From the NCBI GenBank assembly GCA_024460105.1, contig JANFXS010000003.1, positions 62,001 through 126,000 of the forward strand: a stretch of DNA of 64,000 bases, read 5' to 3'. This document shows positions 52,540 through 63,182 of this stretch, piece after piece (position 1 is the first letter of the stretch; the number at the start of each line of letters is the position of its first letter). The DNA is from Anaerotignum faecicola (GTDB lineage Bacteria > Bacillota > Clostridia > Lachnospirales > Anaerotignaceae). The notes below the pieces were generated by a model. It saw only the letters and a program-made list of their open reading frames with translations. It was not told where the DNA came from and searched no databases. The translations under genes were made by a program, and so were the position numbers.

Positions 52540-52686
52540 ATGGAAAATCAAAATAAAAACAATAATAATGCTGAAAATAACAACAGCATGGATAACGAAT
52601 ATGTAAGTATACCGATGTTTGAAGAATTTGAGGATCAAGATATGTATCCGGGACTGTGCAACGACTTGTTTGGAGTGATAAGTTAA
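52540..52686 (+). CDS. 48-residue Asn-rich small protein upstream of DUF1836
   Basis: ATG 52540 follows AAGGAGG at an ideal distance. The N-terminal 17 residues are Asn-rich (MENQNKNNNNAENNNS); the rest is acidic and has YVSIPMFEEFEDQDMYPGL and LCNDLFGVIS. The stop overlaps the start of the DUF1836 gene (TAATG), which argues for true translation and coupling. I do not recognise the protein; its short length and polar N-terminus make it a candidate partner or regulator of the next gene. Confidence 0.7.
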   Translation: MENQNKNNNNAENNNSMDNEYVSIPMFEEFEDQDMYPGLCNDLFGVIS

Positions 52687-53267
52687 TGGATTTTAATGAA
52701 AAAATAACAGATATATCTGAGGAAGTATGTAATTTTGAAACGGTGGAATTAAGCGATATACCGGATATCGAATTATATATGGATCAGGTAACAACATTTA
52801 TCGATGCAAAATTATCATGCTATAAACGTAATAAGGACGATAAAATCCTTACTAAAACAATGATTAACAACTACGCTAAGGGAAAATTATTTCCGCCGCC
52901 GCAAAAAAAGAAATATAACAAAAATCATCTTATGCTGCTTATTATAATATATCATTTAAAAAGCATACTCTCCATAAACGATATATATCTGATATTAAGC
53001 CCGATAACAAATGAACTTAACGACAATTCAAATTCAAAAATATTAGAAGACGTATATTCATGTTTTTTAAAAATACAAAAAAGCGTTAAATCCTTCGAAT
53101 TAAAATCCGCATTAAATTTTGAAGAAATTGCAAATACCCTTGAAATACCTGAGAATATTAAAAATACTGAAAAAATAAAAAATATTCTTTACATTCTCAC
53201 TTTAGCTTTTTTTGCCAATACGGAAAAACGTCTGTCCGAAAAAATAATCGACAGCAGTTTCAGATGA
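52686..53267 (+). CDS. DUF1836 domain protein
   Basis: A 193-residue protein with the DUF1836 layout: YMDQVTTFIDAKLSCYKRNKDDKILTKTMINNYAKGKLFPPPQKKKYNKNHLMLLIIIYHLKSILSI. The first half resembles a MerR-like or HTH-type helical fold and has the conserved TKTMINNYAKGKL(F/L)PPP. Family members occur in Firmicutes and their function is unknown. The ATG at 52686 overlaps the stop of the 48-residue gene; an in-frame start at 52656 would lie inside that gene and has no separate site. A terminator follows at 53285. Confidence 0.85.
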   Translation: MDFNEKITDISEEVCNFETVELSDIPDIELYMDQVTTFIDAKLSCYKRNKDDKILTKTMINNYAKGKLFPPPQKKKYNKNHLMLLIIIYHLKSILSINDIYLILSPITNELNDNSNSKILEDVYSCFLKIQKSVKSFELKSALNFEEIANTLEIPENIKNTEKIKNILYILTLAFFANTEKRLSEKIIDSSFR

Positions 53268-53284
53268 AAATTTTATCGAATATA

Positions 53285-53327
53285 AAAAACCGAACGTATC
53301 TATCATGCAAAATACGTTCGGTTTTTT
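53285..53327. terminator. Bidirectional terminator between DUF1836 gene and pyrE
   Basis: AAAAACCGAACGTAT and ATACGTTCGGTTTTT form a 15-bp stem around a 12-base loop, with T-runs on both strands. It ends the converging DUF1836 and pyr operon transcripts. Confidence 0.9.
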
Positions 53328-53364
53328 ATATCTTTTATAATACCGGTTAACATACTTGGATAAA

Positions 53365-54027
53365 TTAAAGTACGCAATATTTATCCATATACCCTTCCAT
53401 TTTTACAAGCATTTCCTTATAAATTCCCGTTTCTTTTAAATATTCGTATATATCTTTAACGGTTATAATAGAATGTACTTCAATTCCAAATTCATCCTTA
53501 ACTTCCATAACTGCCGTTTTATTACTGTTCTGCCCTATTTCACAGCGGTTAACAGATATAAACATATCCTTAATCTCTATCTCAGCCGTACTTTTAAGAA
53601 CGGGCATAGTTTCCCTTATCGCCGTTCCGGCGGTAATAACGTCCTCTATTATTATTATATTATCGCCGTCTGCCGGTTTATATCCGACAATATTGCCCCC
53701 CTCGCCATGATCCTTTGCTTCTTTCCTGTTAAAAAAATAAGGCTTGTCAATTCCATATTCCAAAGCAAGATTAGCCGCTGTGGCCGCCGCAATGGGTATT
53801 CCTTTATATGCCGGGCCGAACATAGCTGAAAAATTGCTTCCTACAGTCTCTTTAATCAGCTTGGAGTAAAATTTGGCTAAAGTTGCAATCTGCATTCCCG
53901 TTTTATAATTTCCGGTATTAATAAAATACGGCGTATTGCGGCCGCTTTTTGTAACAAAATCTCCAAAACGGAGTACGTCTGCACTCATCATAAATTCGAT
54001 AAATTCTTTTTTGTCAGAGCTAATCAT
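53365..54027 (-). CDS. pyrE: Orotate phosphoribosyltransferase
   Basis: A 220-residue PRTase: FVTKSGRNTPYFINTG, FGPAYKGIPIA, YFFNRKEAKDHGEGG flexible loop, and the PRPP-binding motif IIIIEDVITAGTAIRE. It converts orotate and PRPP to OMP. It is the last gene of the pyr operon, 12 bases after pyrD, followed by a strong terminator. Confidence 0.96.
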   Translation of the reverse strand: MISSDKKEFIEFMMSADVLRFGDFVTKSGRNTPYFINTGNYKTGMQIATLAKFYSKLIKETVGSNFSAMFGPAYKGIPIAAATAANLALEYGIDKPYFFNRKEAKDHGEGGNIVGYKPADGDNIIIIEDVITAGTAIRETMPVLKSTAEIEIKDMFISVNRCEIGQNSNKTAVMEVKDEFGIEVHSIITVKDIYEYLKETGIYKEMLVKMEGYMDKYCVL

Positions 54028-54039
54028 ATCTAACCTCCG

Positions 54040-54951
54040 CTATTCAATAATACCTCTTATTTCACTTAAATCTTTTATGCCGTTTTTAATCATAAAATTT
54101 TCAATACCGTCCGCAATTTCCACCGCTGCAAAGGGGTTCATAAAGTTTGCTGTGCCGACTGCGACAGCCGTTGCTCCTGCCATAATAAACTCAACCGCAT
54201 CTTCCCATGAAGAGATGCCGCCCATTCCTATAATAGGCAGATTAGTAACTTTTGAAACCTGATAAACCATTCTTACAGCAACAGGTTTTATTGCCGGACC
54301 GGAAAAACCGCCCACTTTATTTGCAAGCACAGGCTTTCTTTTATTTATATCAATCTTCATTCCCAGAAGCGTATTTATAAGGGAAATTCCGTCTGCTCCG
54401 CCGGCTTCAGCCGCACGGGCAATTTCCGTTATATCGGTTACATTAGGCGTTAACTTTACAATCAACGGTTTCTTTGCGTACTTTTTGACCTCGTTTACAA
54501 CTTTAAAAGCCATATCCGGCTCTGTGCCGAAAGTTATGCCGCCGGCTGAAACATTCGGACATGAAATATTAAGCTCAAACAAGTCTACGTCGGCTTTGCT
54601 CATTTTTTCAGTTACGCGGCAGTATTCCTCTACTGTATGTCCGCATAGATTTACAATTATTTTCGTATCAAAACGCCTTAAAAAAGGTATATCGTTTTCT
54701 ATAAAGTAATCGGCCCCCGGGTTTTGCAGCCCTACCGAATTAAGCATGCCTCCGTATGTTTCGGCAATACGGGGAGCATTATTGCCTTTCCATGGTTCGT
54801 CTGCAACGCCTTTTACAGTTATTGCTCCCAAGCGGCTGAGATCGAAAAACTCTGAGTATTCCCTCCCCGATCCGAAAGTCCCGGAAGCAGTAGTAACAGG
54901 ATTTTTCATTTCTATGCCTGCAATATTAACAGAAGCGCTGACACTATTCAT
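54040..54951 (-). CDS. pyrD: Dihydroorotate dehydrogenase B, catalytic subunit
   Basis: A 303-residue FMN enzyme: KNPVTTASGTFGSGREYSEF, NSVGLQNPGADYFIEND, ELNISCPNVSAGG (the catalytic Cys of family 1B replaces the Ser of class 2), KLTPNVTDI and GMGGISSWEDAVEFIMAGA. With PyrK it oxidises dihydroorotate to orotate, passing electrons to NAD+. ATG 54951, inside the last codons of pyrK, is chosen over ATG 54966 for its distance from GAGGTGG. The pair forms the heterotetrameric enzyme typical of Firmicutes. Confidence 0.96.
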   Translation of the reverse strand: MNSVSASVNIAGIEMKNPVTTASGTFGSGREYSEFFDLSRLGAITVKGVADEPWKGNNAPRIAETYGGMLNSVGLQNPGADYFIENDIPFLRRFDTKIIVNLCGHTVEEYCRVTEKMSKADVDLFELNISCPNVSAGGITFGTEPDMAFKVVNEVKKYAKKPLIVKLTPNVTDITEIARAAEAGGADGISLINTLLGMKIDINKRKPVLANKVGGFSGPAIKPVAVRMVYQVSKVTNLPIIGMGGISSWEDAVEFIMAGATAVAVGTANFMNPFAAVEIADGIENFMIKNGIKDLSEIRGIIE

Positions 54952-55717
54952 CCCATACCACCTCATTTCCCATAAACACAGGTCCGTCCTTACATACTTT
55001 AAGGTTCTGCCATTCGCTTTCGCCCGTTTTCCTTATTTTAACGGCGCAGCCTACGCATGCGCCAATCCCGCATGCCATACGCTCCTCCATTGATACTTGT
55101 ATAGGTATTTTGCGTTCTTCCGCCCACTTTGATATAGATTTAAGCATAACTTTTGGACCACATGTATAAATCATTTCTCCGGAAGGCTTTACCGATTCAA
55201 TAAGTTCAATAACGTTGCCTTTAAATCCTGCCGAACCATCGTCCGAAGATATGTATACATCAGCTCCGAGCTCTTCAAACCTTTTTGAAAGTATAGGAGC
55301 TGATTTTGCTCCCAAAAATACGGAGACATTTCCGTCAAGCTTTTTGACAAGCTCAACAAGCGGAGGAATTCCAATGCCTCCTCCTACAACAATGTGTTCT
55401 TTTATTCCTCCACGGATATCAAAACCGTTTCCGAGCGGTCCCAGTATTTTAATTTCCTGCCCGCTCGCTAATCCGCTGAAAAATTCAGTGCCTTTTCCGA
55501 TAACTTGATATACAACGGTTACTGTGCCTTTTTCAATATCAATTTCATTTATGCTTATAGGCCTGGGAAGTATATACTCCCCAAGCCCTGTATAGATATT
55601 TATAAATTGACCGGCCTTAGCTTCTTTTGCAACATTAGGGGCAAAAAGGCACATTTCAAATATTTGGCTGCTTATTTCATTATTGTATAAAATCTCCGCA
55701 TACTCAACAGATTTCAT
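54944..55717 (-). CDS. pyrK: Dihydroorotate dehydrogenase B, electron-transfer subunit
   Basis: A 257-residue flavoprotein: an N-terminal FAD-binding barrel ([17 protein letters not shown]), NAD-binding [16 protein letters not shown] and [12 protein letters not shown], and near the C-terminus four cysteines for a [2Fe-2S] cluster ([15 protein letters not shown]... CKDGPVF). It moves electrons from PyrD's FMN to NAD+. ATGA overlap with carB upstream and an overlap with pyrD downstream. Confidence 0.96.
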   Translation of the reverse strand: MKSVEYAEILYNNEISSQIFEMCLFAPNVAKEAKAGQFINIYTGLGEYILPRPISINEIDIEKGTVTVVYQVIGKGTEFFSGLASGQEIKILGPLGNGFDIRGGIKEHIVVGGGIGIPPLVELVKKLDGNVSVFLGAKSAPILSKRFEELGADVYISSDDGSAGFKGNVIELIESVKPSGEMIYTCGPKVMLKSISKWAEERKIPIQVSMEERMACGIGACVGCAVKIRKTGESEWQNLKVCKDGPVFMGNEVVWDE

Positions 55718-58700
55718 TTTATATCCTCCAAAGCAATTACTTCAAGCTTATCAGGCGTTACATTGCTTTCCATTACATCAAGGAGCGCGTTCATTGTATC
55801 AAGCGAAGTCATAAGGTTAACGGAACTTTCAGCAGCGGCGCGCCTGATTTTAAATCCGTCGCTGATATAGTTGTTTCCTTTATTAGGCGTATTAATGATT
55901 ATGTCAATCATACCGCTTCTGATAATATCAAGTACATTAGGAACGCCCTCGCTTATTTTACGGACAACGCTGACATTATCAATCCCGTTTTCCTTGAGAA
56001 ATTCAGCCGTGCCCTGAGTAGCCAAGAATTTATATCCCAAAGCCTCAAGACGCTTTGCCGTTGAAAGGAAATCAGGCCTGTCATACGGTTTTATTGTAAC
56101 AAGCGCCGTGCCGTTCCTTTTCGGAACGATAGTATTAGCGGCAATAAAACCTTTATAAAGTGCGTTTGTAAGGTTTTTGCCGACGCCGAGTATTTCCCCG
56201 GTAGAACGCATTTCAGGTCCCAGACTTACTTCAACCTGAGGAAGTTTCTCCGTTGAAAAAATTGGAACTTTTATGCATACCATATCAGGCGTTGGGCAAA
56301 TTCCCGATTCATAGCCAAGTTCTTTGAGTTTTGATCCAAGCATTACTTTTGTTGCAAGATCAATTATAGGAACTCCCGTAACTTTGCTGATATATGGTAC
56401 TGTACGGCTGCTTCTGGGGTTAACCTCGATTATATTCAATTCTCCCTTATATTCAATGAACTGTATGTTTATCATCCCGATTACTTCAAGGGCTATTGAA
56501 ATTTTCTTTGTCACATCCATAATCTCATTAATTATCTTTTCAGATAAGTGCTGAGGAGGATAGATTGAAATTGAATCCCCGGAGTGTACCCCTGCCCTTT
56601 CAAGATGTTCCATTATGCCCGGAATAACAACGTCTGTGCCGTCGCAGATAGCGTCAACTTCAATTTCACGCCCAAGAAGGTATCTGTCAATCAAAACAGG
56701 ATTTTTGCTGTCCTTTGCAAACGCAGCTTCAAGATATTTTATAAGCTGTTCCTCTGTGTACGTTATTTCCATACCTTGGCCTCCGAGTACATACGACGGC
56801 CTTACAAGTACAGGATATCCCAGTTCATTTGCCTCGTCTACGCCTTCTTCAACACTCCAAACGCCTTTTCCTTTTGGACGTTTGATATTAAGCTTTTCGA
56901 GAAGTTCATCAAATTTTTCCCTGTCTTCGGCCGCGTCAATCTGCTCGGGTTTCGTACCGTAAATAGGAATATCCATTTCACGGAAGAATTTTGCAAGCTT
57001 AATCGCCGTCTGTCCGCCAAACTGGAGTATTACGCCGTTCGGCTTTTCCTTTTCAACAATATTTAACACATCCTCCTCGGTAAGAGGTTCAAAATAAAGC
57101 TTGTCCGAAGTATCAAAGTCTGTTGAAACGGTTTCCGGGTTATTATTTATAATAATCGTTTCAATTCCCGCTCTTTTAAGGGCAAGTATCGAATGAACGG
57201 AACAATAGTCAAATTCTATGCCCTGACCGATCCTGATTGGTCCTGAGCCTATAACAATTACTTTCTTATTATCGCTTACGACAACTTCATCATATTCGTC
57301 GTATGTAGAATAGTAATAAGGAGTAACTGCTTCAAATTCGCCGGCGCATGTATCAACCATTTTATATACGGGAAGTATATTAAATTTCTTGCGCAGTTTG
57401 TATATTTCAGGAGGTTTCACTCCAAGTATATCTGCAATACCCTTATCTGAAAAACCGATAACTTTATATTCTCTTAAAGTTTCTTCATCAAGATTATCTA
57501 TATCGAGCTGTTTGAGCCGTTCTTCCATATCGACAATCTTTTTGATTTTGTGGACAAAGAATTTGTCCATACCGGTTATTTCGCAAACTTTTTCAACCAT
57601 ATATCCGCGCCTTAACATCTCGGCAAGGTCAAAAAGCCTTTCGTCATCAGGAACGACAACCCTCTTTTTAAGCTCGTCCATTGTTTTGGACTTACTGTAA
57701 TCCCTTTCAAGAGTATACTGGCCTATTTCAAGCGAGCGTACGCCTTTTAAAAGCGCCGATTCAAAGCTGTTGCCTATAGCCATAACTTCGCCCGTTGCCA
57801 TCATTTTCGTTCCGAGGTTACGTTTTGCGCTTTTAAACTTGTCGAAAGGCCACTTAGGTATTTTACATACTACATAATCTATTGTAGGTTCAAAGCATGC
57901 ATACGTTTTCTTTGTAACCGCATTTTTAATTTCGTCAAGCCTATAACCTAAAGCAATTTTTGCCGCAACTTTAGCAATAGGATATCCCGTGGCTTTTGAA
58001 GCAAGCGCCGACGAACGGCTCACTCGCGGGTTAATTTCAATTACGGCATAGTTAAAGCTGTTTGGATCAAGGGCGAACTGTACGTTGCAGCCGCCTTCGA
58101 TTTTAATTGTGTCAATAATATCTATGGCCGCTTTCCTGAGCATTTGATATTCTTTATCGCAAAGAGTCTGCGCCGGGGCGACAACAATGGAATCGCCTGT
58201 ATGAACGCCTACGGGGTCTACGTTCTCCATTGAGCATACTGTTATACAATTCCCCGCCCCGTCGCGGATAACTTCAAACTCTATTTCCTTCCAGCCTTTA
58301 ATGCTCCTTTCAATAAGCACTTGGCCCACGCGGCTTAAATGGAGCCCTTGTGTCGTTATTTCCCGCAGCTGATCCTCATTTTCAGCTATGCCGCCTCCTG
58401 TTCCTCCAAGAGTATATGCCGGGCGGACTATAACCGGGTATCCGATTCTTTCGGCAAATTCAATAGCGCCTTCGACTGTTGTTACAATATCGCTTTCAAC
58501 AATCGGCTGATTGGTTTTTTCCATTAACTTTTTAAAAGAGTCCCTGTCCTCGCCCTCCTTAATCGATTCAATGGAACTTCCGATAACCCGTACGTTATAT
58601 TTGTCAAGAATTCCTTTGTCATAAAGCTCGCAGCTTAAATTAAGGCCTGTCTGTCCGCCCATGCCGGCAATAAGACTGTCAGGCCGCTCTTTTGCAATCA

Positions 58701-58929
58701 CTTTTTCTATAAAATCAACCGTAAGCGGTTCAATATATGTATGATCCGCCATATCCCTGTCAGTCATAATTGTCGCGGGGTTGCTGTTGATAAGCACAAC
58801 CTCAATGCCTTCTTCTTTAATTGCCTGAACCGCCTGAGTTCCCGAATAATCAAACTCAGCCGCCTGACCTATAACAATAGGGCCTGAACCTATAACAAGC
58901 ACCTTTTTGATTGTATTGTCCTTAGGCAT
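55714..58929 (-). CDS. carB: Carbamoyl-phosphate synthase large subunit
   Basis: A 1071-residue protein with two homologous ATP-grasp halves: [21 protein letters not shown] and [21 protein letters not shown], each followed by a grasp domain ([10 protein letters not shown] and [12 protein letters not shown]), and a C-terminal MGS-like allosteric domain (about 940-1071, [16 protein letters not shown]). It makes carbamoyl phosphate from bicarbonate, ammonia and ATP. ATG 58929 is used, eight bases upstream of the carA stop; the extra GTG start at 58938 is unlikely given GAGGTGG spacing. Location in the pyr operon indicates mainly pyrimidine use. Confidence 0.97.
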   Translation of the reverse strand: MPKDNTIKKVLVIGSGPIVIGQAAEFDYSGTQAVQAIKEEGIEVVLINSNPATIMTDRDMADHTYIEPLTVDFIEKVIAKERPDSLIAGMGGQTGLNLSCELYDKGILDKYNVRVIGSSIESIKEGEDRDSFKKLMEKTNQPIVESDIVTTVEGAIEFAERIGYPVIVRPAYTLGGTGGGIAENEDQLREITTQGLHLSRVGQVLIERSIKGWKEIEFEVIRDGAGNCITVCSMENVDPVGVHTGDSIVVAPAQTLCDKEYQMLRKAAIDIIDTIKIEGGCNVQFALDPNSFNYAVIEINPRVSRSSALASKATGYPIAKVAAKIALGYRLDEIKNAVTKKTYACFEPTIDYVVCKIPKWPFDKFKSAKRNLGTKMMATGEVMAIGNSFESALLKGVRSLEIGQYTLERDYSKSKTMDELKKRVVVPDDERLFDLAEMLRRGYMVEKVCEITGMDKFFVHKIKKIVDMEERLKQLDIDNLDEETLREYKVIGFSDKGIADILGVKPPEIYKLRKKFNILPVYKMVDTCAGEFEAVTPYYYSTYDEYDEVVVSDNKKVIVIGSGPIRIGQGIEFDYCSVHSILALKRAGIETIIINNNPETVSTDFDTSDKLYFEPLTEEDVLNIVEKEKPNGVILQFGGQTAIKLAKFFREMDIPIYGTKPEQIDAAEDREKFDELLEKLNIKRPKGKGVWSVEEGVDEANELGYPVLVRPSYVLGGQGMEITYTEEQLIKYLEAAFAKDSKNPVLIDRYLLGREIEVDAICDGTDVVIPGIMEHLERAGVHSGDSISIYPPQHLSEKIINEIMDVTKKISIALEVIGMINIQFIEYKGELNIIEVNPRSSRTVPYISKVTGVPIIDLATKVMLGSKLKELGYESGICPTPDMVCIKVPIFSTEKLPQVEVSLGPEMRSTGEILGVGKNLTNALYKGFIAANTIVPKRNGTALVTIKPYDRPDFLSTAKRLEALGYKFLATQGTAEFLKENGIDNVSVVRKISEGVPNVLDIIRSGMIDIIINTPNKGNNYISDGFKIRRAAAESSVNLMTSLDTMNALLDVMESNVTPDKLEVIALEDIK

Positions 58930-60007
58930 TATCTCCACCTCTTTCTATAACTTCTAAAAACCTGTCGAATAAAAATGCGGCGTCTAAAGGCCCCGGGCTT
59001 GCCTCCGGATGAAACTGCACGCTGAATATAGGCAGCTTCTTATGCCTTATGCCCTCGATTGTATTATCGTTTATATTAATAAACGACGCTTCAACGTCTT
59101 CCGGCAGATCGCACACTACATATTCATGGTTTTGGCTTGTAATGTAAACTCTTCCGGTTTTTAAATCTTTTACAGGGTGATTTCCGCCATGATGGCCGAA
59201 TTTCATTTTAGTTGTATTTCCTCCAAGGGCAAGGTTTATAATCTGATTTCCCATGCATACGCCAAGCAACGGCTTTTTGCCAATAAGCTGCTTAACGGTT
59301 TCAATTATTTCCGGAACATCTTTCGGGTCCCCCGGTCCGTTTGAAATAAACACGGCGTCAGGATTAACCGCAAGTATTTCTTCCGCTGAGGTAAATGCCG
59401 GAAGCACAGTAAGCCTACATCCTCTTGACTTAAAATCCCTGATAAGTCCTGTTTTTGTTCCCAAATCAAGGTAAGCTATATGTTTTCCTGAGCCTGCAAT
59501 TTCATATTTTTCTTTAATTGTACATTCCCTTATAACATTCTTATTGTTAAGGCTTTCAAATTTTAAAGCAATCTGATTTTCTGAAAGGTCCTTTCCTCTT
59601 GTTGTTATAATGCCTTTCATGGTTCCATGGTCGCGCAGTATTTTGGTAAGAGCCCTGGTGTCTACGCCTTCTATCCCCATTATTTTGTTTTGTTTGAGGT
59701 ATGCGTCAATATCCATTTCACATCTCCAGTTATTTGGATAGTCGCACTTCTCCCTGACAACAAAGCCTTTTAACTTAGGGCCGTCGCTTTCCATATCGTC
59801 AAGGTTAATACCGTAGTTTCCGATAAGCGGGTATGTCATTGTAACAATCTGTCCAGCAAAAGAAGGATCTGTCAATAACTCTTCATAACCTGTCATACCG
59901 GTGCTGAATACAACTTCTCCGACGGTTTCTTTAATATATCCGAAAGCTTTTCCTTTGAAACGCACACCGTTTTCAAGTATCAGCTCGGCTTTAATAGTTT
60001 TTTCCAT
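58922..60007 (-). CDS. carA: Carbamoyl-phosphate synthase small subunit (glutaminase)
   Basis: A 361-residue protein: N-terminal swapped domain ([21 protein letters not shown]) and a class I glutamine amidotransferase with [10 protein letters not shown], the nucleophile in [10 protein letters not shown] and the His/Glu pair in [11 protein letters not shown]. It supplies ammonia to CarB. ATG 60007 overlaps the pyrF stop by one base (TAATG); ATG 60016 would be too close to GAGGAG. It overlaps carB by 8 bases. Confidence 0.97.
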   Translation of the reverse strand: MEKTIKAELILENGVRFKGKAFGYIKETVGEVVFSTGMTGYEELLTDPSFAGQIVTMTYPLIGNYGINLDDMESDGPKLKGFVVREKCDYPNNWRCEMDIDAYLKQNKIMGIEGVDTRALTKILRDHGTMKGIITTRGKDLSENQIALKFESLNNKNVIRECTIKEKYEIAGSGKHIAYLDLGTKTGLIRDFKSRGCRLTVLPAFTSAEEILAVNPDAVFISNGPGDPKDVPEIIETVKQLIGKKPLLGVCMGNQIINLALGGNTTKMKFGHHGGNHPVKDLKTGRVYITSQNHEYVVCDLPEDVEASFININDNTIEGIRHKKLPIFSVQFHPEASPGPLDAAFLFDRFLEVIERGGDNA

Positions 60008-60933
60008 TATATACATCTCCTCAAATCTGCTTTCATATCATTAACAGCGTCCCTTGCGGCAAGCGCAAAATCTTTTTCACTGTATTTATTTTTATACTGT
60101 TCTTTCTGATGCGCCGCTATAATTCCTCTGGAACTGTTTACAATAGCCCCAAGTCCGTCTTTGTCAAAACAAACGGCAAGATCTTCGGCTTTTCCTCCCT
60201 GAGCCCCGTATCCCGGCACAAGGAAAAAGGTATCCGGCATAAGCTTTCTGAGCTTCTCGGCCTGCTCCCTGTGTGTAGCTCCAACTACCGCGCCAACGGA
60301 AGAATAACCGTATTTTCCTACAAGTTCCTTTCCCCATTCGCTTGTAAGCTCTCCGACTTTTTGATAAAGCGTTTTCCCGCCGACGTCAAGATCCTGAAGC
60401 TGTCCGCTGTTTGGATTTGACGTTTTAACAAGTACAAACATACCTTTATCATAGTTTCTGCAGTTTTCCATATATGGTTCTATTGAATCCCAGCCGAGAT
60501 ATGGGTTAAGAGTTATAAAATCTTCGTGATAAATTTCAAACTCGTTTCCTTCAATATTTATTCTGCCAATATGGCCGTCTGAATACGCTTCTGCCGTTGA
60601 AGCAATATCCCCTCTTTTCACATCGCCTATTACAATAAGCCCTTTTGACTTTGCATACTCTATTGTCCTTATATAGCTGTCAAATCCTTCAGGCCCGAGC
60701 ATTTCATACATAGCTACCTGAGGTTTCACTGCCGGTACGAGATCAAATGTTTTATCAATTATTTCTTTATTGAACATATAAAAGCTTTCAGCCACAGCTT
60801 TAGGAGTTTTCCCGTACTTTTCAAGACATTCGTTTTTTATAAAGTCAGGAACATATGAAAGCCTTGGATCTAACCCAACAACCGTAGGATTTTCGGTTTC
60901 TTTTATTTTATCAATCAGCTTATCTATTATCAT
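60007..60933 (-). CDS. pyrF: Orotidine 5'-phosphate decarboxylase, type 2
   Basis: A 308-residue TIM barrel of the longer type 2 OMP decarboxylases: TVVGLDPRLSYVPDF, VIGDVKRGDIASTAEAY (catalytic Lys and Asp), FITLNPYLGWDSIEPY and FFLVPGYGAQGG, then IVNSSRGII. It produces UMP from OMP. The start overlaps the pyrC stop by 14 bases and the stop overlaps carA. Confidence 0.95.
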   Translation of the reverse strand: MIIDKLIDKIKETENPTVVGLDPRLSYVPDFIKNECLEKYGKTPKAVAESFYMFNKEIIDKTFDLVPAVKPQVAMYEMLGPEGFDSYIRTIEYAKSKGLIVIGDVKRGDIASTAEAYSDGHIGRINIEGNEFEIYHEDFITLNPYLGWDSIEPYMENCRNYDKGMFVLVKTSNPNSGQLQDLDVGGKTLYQKVGELTSEWGKELVGKYGYSSVGAVVGATHREQAEKLRKLMPDTFFLVPGYGAQGGKAEDLAVCFDKDGLGAIVNSSRGIIAAHQKEQYKNKYSEKDFALAARDAVNDMKADLRRCI

Positions 60934-62218
60934 TAAAAAGTTCCCCTTCCAATACTTTTATATCTCCTCCGACCAATGTATAAAGTATCCTGCCTTTTGC
61001 CTTAAATCCGTTAAACGGCGTGTTTTTACCTTTTGACGCAAATTTTGAAGAATCGATTTCAAACTCCTCGTCGGGATCCAAAATTGTAATATCCGCGTCT
61101 TTTCCTACTTCAATCGAGCCTTTATCAATACCCAGCAGTTTTGCCGGATTAATTGTCATCTTTTCAATAAGTTTGTCAAGCGTAATATATCCGCCTTCAA
61201 CAAGAACTTTATTTCCGAGGCAAAATGCCGTTTCAAGGCCCACTATTCCAAACGCGGCTTTCTCATATTCACAGTTTTTCTCGTCAATACCGTGCGGAGC
61301 ATGATCTGTCGCTATAATTTTTACTGTATCGTCTTTTAACGCTTCCCTCAAAGCTTCAACATCTTCAATGCTTCTGAGCGGCGGGTTCATTTTAGTATTT
61401 GCATCATAATCAGTTACATCTGCATCAGATAATGTAAAATGATGTGGGCATACTTCCGCGCTTACTTCCTGTCCACGCCTTTGCGCATCCCTTATAAGCT
61501 CAATGCCGCCTTTTGTGCTGACATGGCAAAGGTGCAGTTTAGCGCCTGTGCTTTTGGAAAGAATAATATCACGCGCAATAATTACGTCTTCGCTGTCGTT
61601 TGAAATGCCTTTAAGCCCTAAAAGTTGGCTTTGGATACCTGCATTCATAACGCCTCCGCCAACAAGGCTGTTGTCTTCACAATGGCTTAAAACAGGTATA
61701 TTAAACATCTTTGAGTAATTCATTGCGGTTTTAAGAAGCCCGCTGTTGAGAACGCTTTTTCCGTCCTCGCTTATAGCGCATGCCCCGGCGTTTGCCATTT
61801 TGCCTATATTTGCAAGTTCCTCTCCTTTTTGGCCCTTTGTAATGGCCCCTATGGGAAGAACATTACATTCTGCTTCTCTAGCGGCTTTAAGTTTAATATA
61901 TTCAACCATTATTTCGCTGTCAATAACAGGGTTGGTGTTAGGCATACAACATATCGTTGTGAATCCTCCCTTAACGGCCGCCCTGCTTCCTGACGCAATC
62001 GTTTCTTTGTATTCAAAACCGGGTTCTCTTAGATGCACATGAACATCGATAAATCCCGGAGCCACAACCTTTCCTTCGGCATTTATAACTTTATCGGCCG
62101 GCTCTTCAATATTTTTTTCGATTTTAGCAATAATTTTGCCGTCAATTAATATGTCGCAGATTTCATTTTTATTTGTAGCAGGATTAATCAGCTTTCCTTT
62201 TTTAATGAGGGTTTTCAT
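60920..62218 (-). CDS. pyrC: Dihydroorotase
   Basis: A 432-residue amidohydrolase: metal ligands in GFIDVHVHLREPG (HxH), LSHCEDNSL, HLCHVSTKGG and IIATDHAPHG (Asp). Type I length and sequence. It cyclises carbamoyl aspartate to dihydroorotate. It begins at ATG 62218, one base before the pyrB stop, and overlaps pyrF. Confidence 0.96.
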   Translation of the reverse strand: MKTLIKKGKLINPATNKNEICDILIDGKIIAKIEKNIEEPADKVINAEGKVVAPGFIDVHVHLREPGFEYKETIASGSRAAVKGGFTTICCMPNTNPVIDSEIMVEYIKLKAAREAECNVLPIGAITKGQKGEELANIGKMANAGACAISEDGKSVLNSGLLKTAMNYSKMFNIPVLSHCEDNSLVGGGVMNAGIQSQLLGLKGISNDSEDVIIARDIILSKSTGAKLHLCHVSTKGGIELIRDAQRRGQEVSAEVCPHHFTLSDADVTDYDANTKMNPPLRSIEDVEALREALKDDTVKIIATDHAPHGIDEKNCEYEKAAFGIVGLETAFCLGNKVLVEGGYITLDKLIEKMTINPAKLLGIDKGSIEVGKDADITILDPDEEFEIDSSKFASKGKNTPFNGFKAKGRILYTLVGGDIKVLEGELFNDNR

Positions 62219-63138
62219 CAGCTTTTACCTCCGTTCGCTAAAAGTTTGAGTATGGCCATTCTAACTGCCACCCCGTTTTTAACCTGTATATTTATAACCG
62301 AGTTTCCACTGTCGACTACATCCGTCGAAAATTCAACGCCTCTGTTTACGGGACCCGGGTGCATAATCAGCACGTCCTTTTTAGCATGCTTTATTATTTC
62401 GCTGTTTATTCCAAAAAGCTCCCTATATTCTTCAATTCCCGGAAAACTTATAGTTTTCTGCCTTTCAAACTGTATCCTTAGCCCCATAACTACGTCTGCA
62501 TCTTTTACCGCTTCTTTTATATTTGAGGTAGCTTTAACGCCAAGCTTGCTTAATCCTCCAAGAAGGGTTGACGGACCGGCAAGCATAACCTCAGCCCCAA
62601 GCTTGCTCAGCCCAAACACATTGCTTCTTGCTACACGGCTATGCGAAATATCGCCTATTATAGCAACCTTAAGCCCCTCAAAATCCTTTTTATAGTCCCT
62701 TATTGTAAATAAATCCAACAAAGCCTGGGTCGGATGTTCATTGCTTCCGTCGCCGGCGTTTATAACATGCGCGTTGACATTTCGGGCAAGAACATGCGGC
62801 GCGCCTGTTAAAGAATTCCTCATTATCATAACATCAACGCCCATTTGATCAATGGTTTTGCCCGTATCAATGAGACTTTCACCCTTATTGACACTGCTTG
62901 TCGAAATACCCAGATCCTGAACTGTCGCCCCAAGGTATTTGCCGGCCAAAGCAAACGATGTTTTTGTCCTTGTGCTGTTTTCATAAAATAATGTAACAAC
63001 ACTTGTGTGTTCAAGTTCGTTTACCCTAAGCTCAGGATTATTGATGCGTTCCTTCATCACTTTAGCTAAGTCGAGGATCTCAATAATTTCTTCCCTGCTC
63101 ATGTCCCGCAGGCCCAAAACATCTTTCCTGTTTAACAT
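62218..63138 (-). CDS. pyrB: Aspartate carbamoyltransferase catalytic subunit
   Basis: A 306-residue protein with FYENSTRTKTSFALAGKYLGA (carbamoyl-phosphate loop STRT), SSVNKGESL, NAGDGSNEHPTQALLDL and MHPGPVNRGVE. It makes carbamoyl aspartate. ATG 63138, behind AAAGGA, is used; nine further residues upstream lack a site. No pyrI regulatory-subunit gene follows or precedes, so activity is likely not ATCase-holoenzyme feedback controlled in the E. coli way. First structural gene of the operon, 44 bases after the leader peptide stop. Confidence 0.97.
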   Translation of the reverse strand: MLNRKDVLGLRDMSREEIIEILDLAKVMKERINNPELRVNELEHTSVVTLFYENSTRTKTSFALAGKYLGATVQDLGISTSSVNKGESLIDTGKTIDQMGVDVMIMRNSLTGAPHVLARNVNAHVINAGDGSNEHPTQALLDLFTIRDYKKDFEGLKVAIIGDISHSRVARSNVFGLSKLGAEVMLAGPSTLLGGLSKLGVKATSNIKEAVKDADVVMGLRIQFERQKTISFPGIEEYRELFGINSEIIKHAKKDVLIMHPGPVNRGVEFSTDVVDSGNSVINIQVKNGVAVRMAILKLLANGGKS

Positions 63139-63182
63139 TTTCTCATCCTTTCCGGCAAATGCCAATATATTGAAATTGCTTT

